Below, in pieces: positions 6,601 to 10,297 of a stretch of DNA of 10,297 nt. The notes below the pieces were generated by a model. The model saw only the letters and a list, made by a program, of their open reading frames with translations. It ran no database searches and was not told where the DNA came from. Each line of letters begins with the position of its first letter. The first letter of the stretch is position 1. Source of the stretch: Bacteroidales bacterium (GTDB taxonomy: Bacteria; Bacteroidota; Bacteroidia; Bacteroidales; JAADJA01); assembly GCA_021107975.1 (NCBI GenBank), contig JAIORT010000660.1:1-10297 (forward strand), written 5' to 3'. Position numbers and translations under genes: made by a program.

Positions 6601-7332
6601 AAAGGTGTGAACGGCGACAGGGAAATGGCTTACTCACTTTACCTCGCAGGATTTGATGTAAAAGATGTTCACATGACAGATTTGATTACCGGCAGGGAAA
6701 CCCTGGGAAATATCAATATGATCGTCTTTGTTGGCGGATTCTCAAATTCTGATGTGCTTGGTTCGGCAAAAGGATGGGCAGGAGCATTTCTTTATAATGA
6801 AAAAGCAAAACAAGCTCTACACAGATTTTACCAAAGAGATGACACCCTGAGCCTGGGAATTTGCAACGGTTGCCAGTTGATGGTAGAACTGGGATTGGTT
6901 TATCCTGACCATAATAAAAAACCCAAAATGCTTCATAACGATTCACATAAATTTGAATCGGGATTTATAAATGTGGACATTCAGGAAAATAACTCGGTTA
7001 TGCTCAAATCAATGGCTGGCTCAAGATTGGGTATCTGGGTAGCACACGGAGAGGGTAAATTTTCACTGCCTTACGAAGAAAACAAATATTTTATTCCGGT
7101 TAAATACAGCTATGAACAGTATCCCGGGAACCCAAACGGTTCAGAGTACAGTGTTGCCTCAATTTGTTCCGATGACGGAAGACATCTGGCAATGATGCCA
7201 CATATTGAACGAGCTGTTTTTCCATGGCAGTGGGCACATTATCCTGAGAGCAGAAAATCAGATGAAATTTCACCTTGGGTTGAAGCCTTTGTGAATGCAA
7301 GGGAATGGATTGAAAAACATATCATCCGGTAA
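3637..7332 (+). CDS. purL: Phosphoribosylformylglycinamidine synthase, single-chain (large) type
   Basis: PurL catalyses the fourth step of purine synthesis: FGAR, glutamine and ATP give FGAM, glutamate, ADP and phosphate, in the cytoplasm. The 1231-residue length fits the single-chain form that fuses the synthetase and glutaminase, so no separate PurQ or PurS is needed. The N-terminal domain carries WSTNAVEITQNMGI (about 59-72). The active-site SEHCRH motif is at 165-170 and ETHNFPT at 247-253. GGDNYRIGMGGGAVSS (389-404) and HDHGAGG (449-455) mark the first AIRS-like half; GKDSLSM (721-727) and GHDISAGG (825-832) mark the second. The glutaminase domain (about 980-1231) has its nucleophile Cys1076 in GICNGCQ and the pair His1189/Glu1191 in MPHIERA, so all key residues are present. 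The start MVLFFAAPNRLIYAVET matches the Bacteroides N-terminus. It is the first gene of a likely two-gene unit. Confidence 0.97.
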   Translation: MVLFFAAPNRLIYAVETLDNPYNPDIEKLLWLFGEAEFLNDKRLEGFFIGPRKEMITPWSTNAVEITQNMGISGISRIEEFFRAGSDKTEYDPMLQAFYDGLDQNIFRIDKEPDPIIYLDNIQAFNAQEGLALNDDEIRYLEDLSKRLGRKLTDSEVFGFSQINSEHCRHKIFNGTFIIDEKEMTESLFSMIKKTSKINPNRIVSAYKDNVAFIAGPNIEQFAPATQDKPDFFRVVDIDTVIALKAETHNFPTTVEPFNGAATGTGGEIRDRMAGGKASLPMAGTAVYMTSYPRTEKNRSWEQFSKPRKWLYQTPEEILIKASNGASDFGNKFGQPLICGSVLTFEHFTELKKYGYDKVIMLAGGIGFGKKQDSRKDNPKPGDKIIVMGGDNYRIGMGGGAVSSVATGEYGNMIELNAVQRSNPEMQKRVANAIRALAEMEENPIISIHDHGAGGHLNSLSELIEESGGKIDINKLPVGDPTLSAKEIVGNESQERMGLLLNEKDVELLKRISERERAPMYEVGETTGDWKFTFNDKKKNVKPIDLDLADMFGNPPKTILTDKKTDNKFEDTDYNVSKIYDYVNDLLQMEAVACKDWLTNKVDRSVTGKVALQQTAGTIQLPLNNLGVMALDYQGEKGIATSIGFAPVAGLVDPVAGSILSIAEALTNIIWATIQDGIKGISLSANWMWPARNEGENARLYEAVKAVSDFAIALGINIPTGKDSLSMTQKYKDETVYSPGTVIISAAGEVKDIRKIVKPVLQNNPDSILLYIDFSKDKYCLGGSSFAQLTGNLGDRTPNVKDPEYFVHAFEAIQQLIDKGKILAGHDISAGGMITTLLEMTFADENAGLNIDLSSLNKTDIIELLFSENPGIIIQIKDKHEVFSLLEQNEIDFYPIGYPLSERKFLLKHNKDNFEFDIEKLRDKWFKTSYLLDRKQSGGELALTRFRNYKNQPLRFRFNKEFTGKASQFGINLRRREPTGIRAAIIREKGVNGDREMAYSLYLAGFDVKDVHMTDLITGRETLGNINMIVFVGGFSNSDVLGSAKGWAGAFLYNEKAKQALHRFYQRDDTLSLGICNGCQLMVELGLVYPDHNKKPKMLHNDSHKFESGFINVDIQENNSVMLKSMAGSRLGIWVAHGEGKFSLPYEENKYFIPVKYSYEQYPGNPNGSEYSVASICSDDGRHLAMMPHIERAVFPWQWAHYPESRKSDEISPWVEAFVNAREWIEKHIIR

Positions 7333-7347
7333 ATTTTTATATAAAAG

Positions 7348-9264
7348 ATGATTATTCGAATTTTTATCTATTTACTCTTACTAACCATTACTTTAAGCCT
7401 GACCGCTCAAAATGATACACTTTGGATAGGTGAGTTCGAAGTAAGTACAGGCAGGGCGCCAAAATTATATTCTGAAACTTCAAGGGTTATTGAAGTTATT
7501 ACAAAAAAAGAAATACAAAATATACCTGTAACAAGTGTTCAGGAATTGCTCAATTATGTTTTAAATGTCGATATCAGGCAAAGGGGACGTCACGGTGTAC
7601 AAAGCGATATCGCTATTCGCGGAGGGTCATTTGACCAAACTCTTATTTTACTTAACGGTTCAAAAATAAATGATCCGCAAACAGGGCATCACAATCTCAA
7701 TATTCCGGTTGATCTGCAAAATATTGAAAGGATTGAAATACTGCAAGGTCCGGGAGCAAGGGTATATGGTACAAATGCGTTTAGTGGTTCTGTTAATATT
7801 ATTACTACCAGCGAAGACAGAAACCAGGTTAATATTGACTTGTCGGGTGGTAACTATAAATATTATCAAATAGCTGCCGGTGTATCGTATAAATATAAAA
7901 ATATTTTCAATCAATTATCAGTGAGCAAAAAAGCTTCTGATGGACATATCGATAATACGGATTTTGATATATTTAATATATTTTATCAGAACAATATAGA
8001 CACAAAACATGGAAAATTTGAACTGATATTTGGACAAAATAATAAGAAATTCGGTGCTAACAGTTTTTATACTCCTAAGTTTCCGAACCAATTTGAAAAA
8101 ATAAAAACAACTTTTACAAATGCAAAATATTCATTCGGTAAAAAAATAAAAATAACACCTTCTGTATTTTGGAGAAGAGGCAAGGATAAGTTCATGTTGT
8201 TCAGAACTAACCCGCCTGAGTGGTACAAAAGCCACAACTATCATTTAACCGATGTTTACGGAATAAATATTAATTCGCATTTTACAACTTCATTTGGAAA
8301 AATAGCTTTAGGAACTGAAGTGCGAACAGAACATATTTTAAGCAATAAGCTTGGTGAGGAAACAGGGAAAACCATTCCTGTACATGGTGAAGCCGAAGCT
8401 TTTTACACCCATGTGGCAAAGCGTAATAATGCAGAAATATTTGCTGAATACAGTTTGTTCTTTAATAAGTTTTCCCTTTCAACAGGGGTGTTAGTTAACT
8501 GGAATTCAGATTACGACTGGATGTTTTTCCCTGGTTTGGATGTAAGTTATAATATTACCAGGCAATTACGTTTATTTGGAAGTATAAATAAAACATTGCG
8601 ATTGCCAACATTTACCGATCTGTATTATGTAGGACCGACAAATATTGGTAATCCCAGCCTGAAACCCGAACAGGCACTGAATTATGAAACCGGGATTAAA
8701 TATTTTAGAAAAACTATAAAAGCCCATATTTCGGCGTTCATACGAAATGGAAGCAATATTATTGATTGGGTAAAAATCAGCGATACTTTAAAATGGGAAA
8801 GCAAAAACATTACTGAGTTAATTACTTATGGATTTGAATGTTCATTCAGTTATATTCCCGAAAACAAAAAAAATAAAAAATCAATTATCCGTAATATCGG
8901 GTTTAACTATGCCTATCTTACTACTCATAAGTTTGCCTGCGGATACATTTCTAAGTATGCATTGGATTATTTAAGGCACAAAATAGTGTTAAAGATTGAT
9001 CATCAAATTATAAAACGATTGGGCATGTCATGGGCTTTATCATATAATCACAGGAACGGAACTTATTTCGACTTTGCAAAAAATTCAGAATTATCGTATG
9101 ATCCTGTTTTCCTGATTGATTCAAGATTGTACCGGACATCAAAATCATGGTATGTTTATATAGAAGCTACCAATTTATTGAACCAAACCTATTTTGAACA
9201 CGGGAATGTATTAATGCCGGGCAGGTGGATAATAGGGGGAGTCGTATTAAAATTGAATCTTTAA
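7348..9264 (+). CDS. BtuB-like TonB-dependent outer-membrane receptor
   Basis: The 638-residue product has a signal peptide (residues 1-20, ending LSLTA before QN) and a plug domain at about 45-154. The plug contains IAIRGGSFDQTLILLNG (88-104), the DPQTGHHNLNIP segment (109-120) and RIEILQGPGARVYGTNAFSG (128-147). The rest, about 160-638, is a 22-strand-type barrel with the conserved LRLPTFTDLYYVGPTNIGNP region from 417 and a final strand GGVVLKLNL. A TonB-box-like segment may lie at 24-32. Length and architecture fit the cobalamin/siderophore-receptor group; there is no N-terminal carboxypeptidase-like domain as in SusC, and no SusD partner follows. The substrate cannot be read from sequence. 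The ATG is 15 bases after the purL stop with AAAAG before it, suggesting co-transcription with purL. No hairpin terminator is seen in the 17 bases before the convergent ATPase gene. Confidence 0.9.
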   Translation: MIIRIFIYLLLLTITLSLTAQNDTLWIGEFEVSTGRAPKLYSETSRVIEVITKKEIQNIPVTSVQELLNYVLNVDIRQRGRHGVQSDIAIRGGSFDQTLILLNGSKINDPQTGHHNLNIPVDLQNIERIEILQGPGARVYGTNAFSGSVNIITTSEDRNQVNIDLSGGNYKYYQIAAGVSYKYKNIFNQLSVSKKASDGHIDNTDFDIFNIFYQNNIDTKHGKFELIFGQNNKKFGANSFYTPKFPNQFEKIKTTFTNAKYSFGKKIKITPSVFWRRGKDKFMLFRTNPPEWYKSHNYHLTDVYGININSHFTTSFGKIALGTEVRTEHILSNKLGEETGKTIPVHGEAEAFYTHVAKRNNAEIFAEYSLFFNKFSLSTGVLVNWNSDYDWMFFPGLDVSYNITRQLRLFGSINKTLRLPTFTDLYYVGPTNIGNPSLKPEQALNYETGIKYFRKTIKAHISAFIRNGSNIIDWVKISDTLKWESKNITELITYGFECSFSYIPENKKNKKSIIRNIGFNYAYLTTHKFACGYISKYALDYLRHKIVLKIDHQIIKRLGMSWALSYNHRNGTYFDFAKNSELSYDPVFLIDSRLYRTSKSWYVYIEATNLLNQTYFEHGNVLMPGRWIIGGVVLKLNL

Positions 9265-9281
9265 TAAATTAATCTCTTGAA

Positions 9282-10297
9282 TTATGTTTCTATTTCTGAT
9301 AACAAATTGGAAATCTGAAAAAATGGAAAAGCTATTATGTTATCGCTTAAAAGGAATTTTTTTCCGGAAGGGTAAATAACAAATAGTTTATTCAATTTCA
9401 AGTCATTGATAGCAATATGCATTGATTGGGTTATTTTTGGAGTTTCCGTAAATTTAATTTCAAACCCAATTCTTTTTCCATTAAAAAAAGTTAATAAATC
9501 TAACTCTGAACCGGCGTGTATGGCCCAATAATAATAATCTCTGTTTCCAAGAATAGTTACTAACTGTTCAATAACAAAGCCTTCCCATGACGCGCCTAAT
9601 TTTGGGTGAGAAAGGATTTGTTCAGATTTTATTGATAATAAATTGTGCAGTAAACCACTATCACGAATGTAAATTTTTGGCGATTTGACTTGTCTTTTTT
9701 TAATGTTTTCAAACCATGGTTGTATTTGACGAAGCATGTAAGCCCCGGTTAATATATCAATATAATGTTTTACAGTTGGATTTGAAATTGAAAGTGAGCG
9801 GCCAATATCTGAAGAATTTAAGATTTGCCCATGATAGTGTGCCATCATAATCCAAAAACGACGGATAGTATTTGCGGGGATTTTAATTCCCAGTTGAGGA
9901 ATATCCCTTTCCAAAAATGTCCTTATGAAGTTATTACGCCATAAATAGCCGTCTTCATCAGAATCTGACAAAAACGATAATGGGAAACATCCTCTTTTCC
10001 ATAGTTTTTGATAAGAATCAGCTTTAATCTCATTTACTGAAAAACCTGCCATATCAATAAATGCAATACGTCCGGCAAGCGTTTCCGAAGCATTTTTAAT
10101 TAAATCAGGAGAAGCACTTCCCAGAATTAAAAATCTGGTTTTATTATCCGGCCTGTCAGCTAAAACCCGTAGAATTGGAAACAACTCTGGCATGTTCTGA
10201 ATTTCATCAATTATGATAAGCCCTTCCAATGAGCTTAATGTAAGCTTAGGGGTAACTATAAGTGCCTGATAATCTGTTGGGTCTTCTAAATCAAAAA
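9282..10297 (-). CDS. AAA_14/DUF4143 family ATPase, N-terminus outside the window
   Basis: The frame is open to the right edge and shows about 337 residues. The visible part begins FDLEDPTDYQALIVTPKLTL, so the TTG at 10229 is internal and not the start; roughly 55-60 residues with the Walker A loop are missing. Counting from that TTG codon, Walker B is LIIIDEI (4-10) and a sensor-1-like RFLILGSAS is at 32-40. The DUF4143 part begins near 80, with a winged-helix-like segment around 135-170 (LNSSDIGRSLSISNPTVKHY) and YIRDSGLLHNL. The end has a PD-(D/E)XK-like set: WEGF Glu216, ELDLL Asp244 and FEIK Glu257/Lys259. Such proteins are widespread, often in multiple copies, and their role is poorly defined. 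It converges on the TonB receptor. Family assignment is firm; nuclease activity is inference. Confidence 0.9.
   Translation of the reverse strand, partial: FDLEDPTDYQALIVTPKLTLSSLEGLIIIDEIQNMPELFPILRVLADRPDNKTRFLILGSASPDLIKNASETLAGRIAFIDMAGFSVNEIKADSYQKLWKRGCFPLSFLSDSDEDGYLWRNNFIRTFLERDIPQLGIKIPANTIRRFWIMMAHYHGQILNSSDIGRSLSISNPTVKHYIDILTGAYMLRQIQPWFENIKKRQVKSPKIYIRDSGLLHNLLSIKSEQILSHPKLGASWEGFVIEQLVTILGNRDYYYWAIHAGSELDLLTFFNGKRIGFEIKFTETPKITQSMHIAINDLKLNKLFVIYPSGKKFLLSDNIIAFPFFQISNLLSEIET

Noticed and set aside
4254..7300. Several minus-strand open frames of 60-121 codons inside purL
   Set aside because: They lie wholly within a confidently identified gene on the other strand and their translations show no family motifs; they are antisense shadows.
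7660..7914. Overlapping plus- and minus-strand short frames inside the TonB receptor gene
   Set aside because: They overlap the plug-domain coding region, whose motifs are clear in the main frame, and have no recognisable protein features.
10227..10229. TTG as the start of the DUF4143 ATPase
   Set aside because: The frame continues upstream with family-typical sequence (DLEDP) to the window edge, so the start must lie outside.
1..10297. tRNA, rRNA or other standard RNA genes
   Set aside because: I saw no cloverleaf-like or rRNA-like sequence on either strand by eye; a covariance-model scan would be needed to exclude small RNAs fully.

Overview
The window is a low-GC, AT-rich stretch of a Bacteroidota chromosome, most likely Bacteroidales or a close relative. 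Three things support this: a secreted protein ending in a type IX secretion (T9SS) sorting domain, a single-chain PurL very close in sequence to the Bacteroides form, and promoter-like motifs of the Bacteroidetes type (TTTG, about 19 bp, TAnnTTTG) with little sign of Shine-Dalgarno sites. It reads as an ordinary chromosomal region with a few housekeeping genes. The left third carries a degraded surface-protein locus and repeat elements. I did not find a convincing new multi-gene system.

Layout. Positions 1-167 hold repeat DNA, including a 55-bp block repeated exactly at 2991-3045 and a hairpin-rich block. From 168 to 1725 runs the remnant of an FG-GAP/VCBS-repeat secreted protein gene, broken by a frameshift near 240-255 and in-frame stops at 346 and 415; its largest open part is 421-1725. 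Facing it on the minus strand (2749-1769) is an apparently intact secreted protein with a signal peptide, a cohesin-like domain, a PEGA/carboxypeptidase-regulatory-like domain and a T9SS sorting domain, preceded by a good Bacteroidetes promoter. The gap at 2750-3137 holds that promoter, a 157-bp MITE-like repeat element flanked by near-identical direct repeats, and a strong 15-bp-stem terminator.

A small 90-residue protein of unknown function (3410-3138, minus) is divergent from purL (3637-7332), which encodes the complete single-chain phosphoribosylformylglycinamidine synthase of purine synthesis. Fifteen bases after purL, on the same strand, is a BtuB-like TonB-dependent outer-membrane receptor (7348-9264), probably co-transcribed. 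Converging on it is the C-terminal part of an AAA_14/DUF4143 ATPase (9282 to beyond the right edge); its Walker A region lies outside the window.

The points most worth a second look are the repeat element with its direct-repeat flanks, the decayed FG-GAP locus whose reading frame can still be followed through its stops, the orphan strong terminator, and the purL/TonB-receptor pairing.
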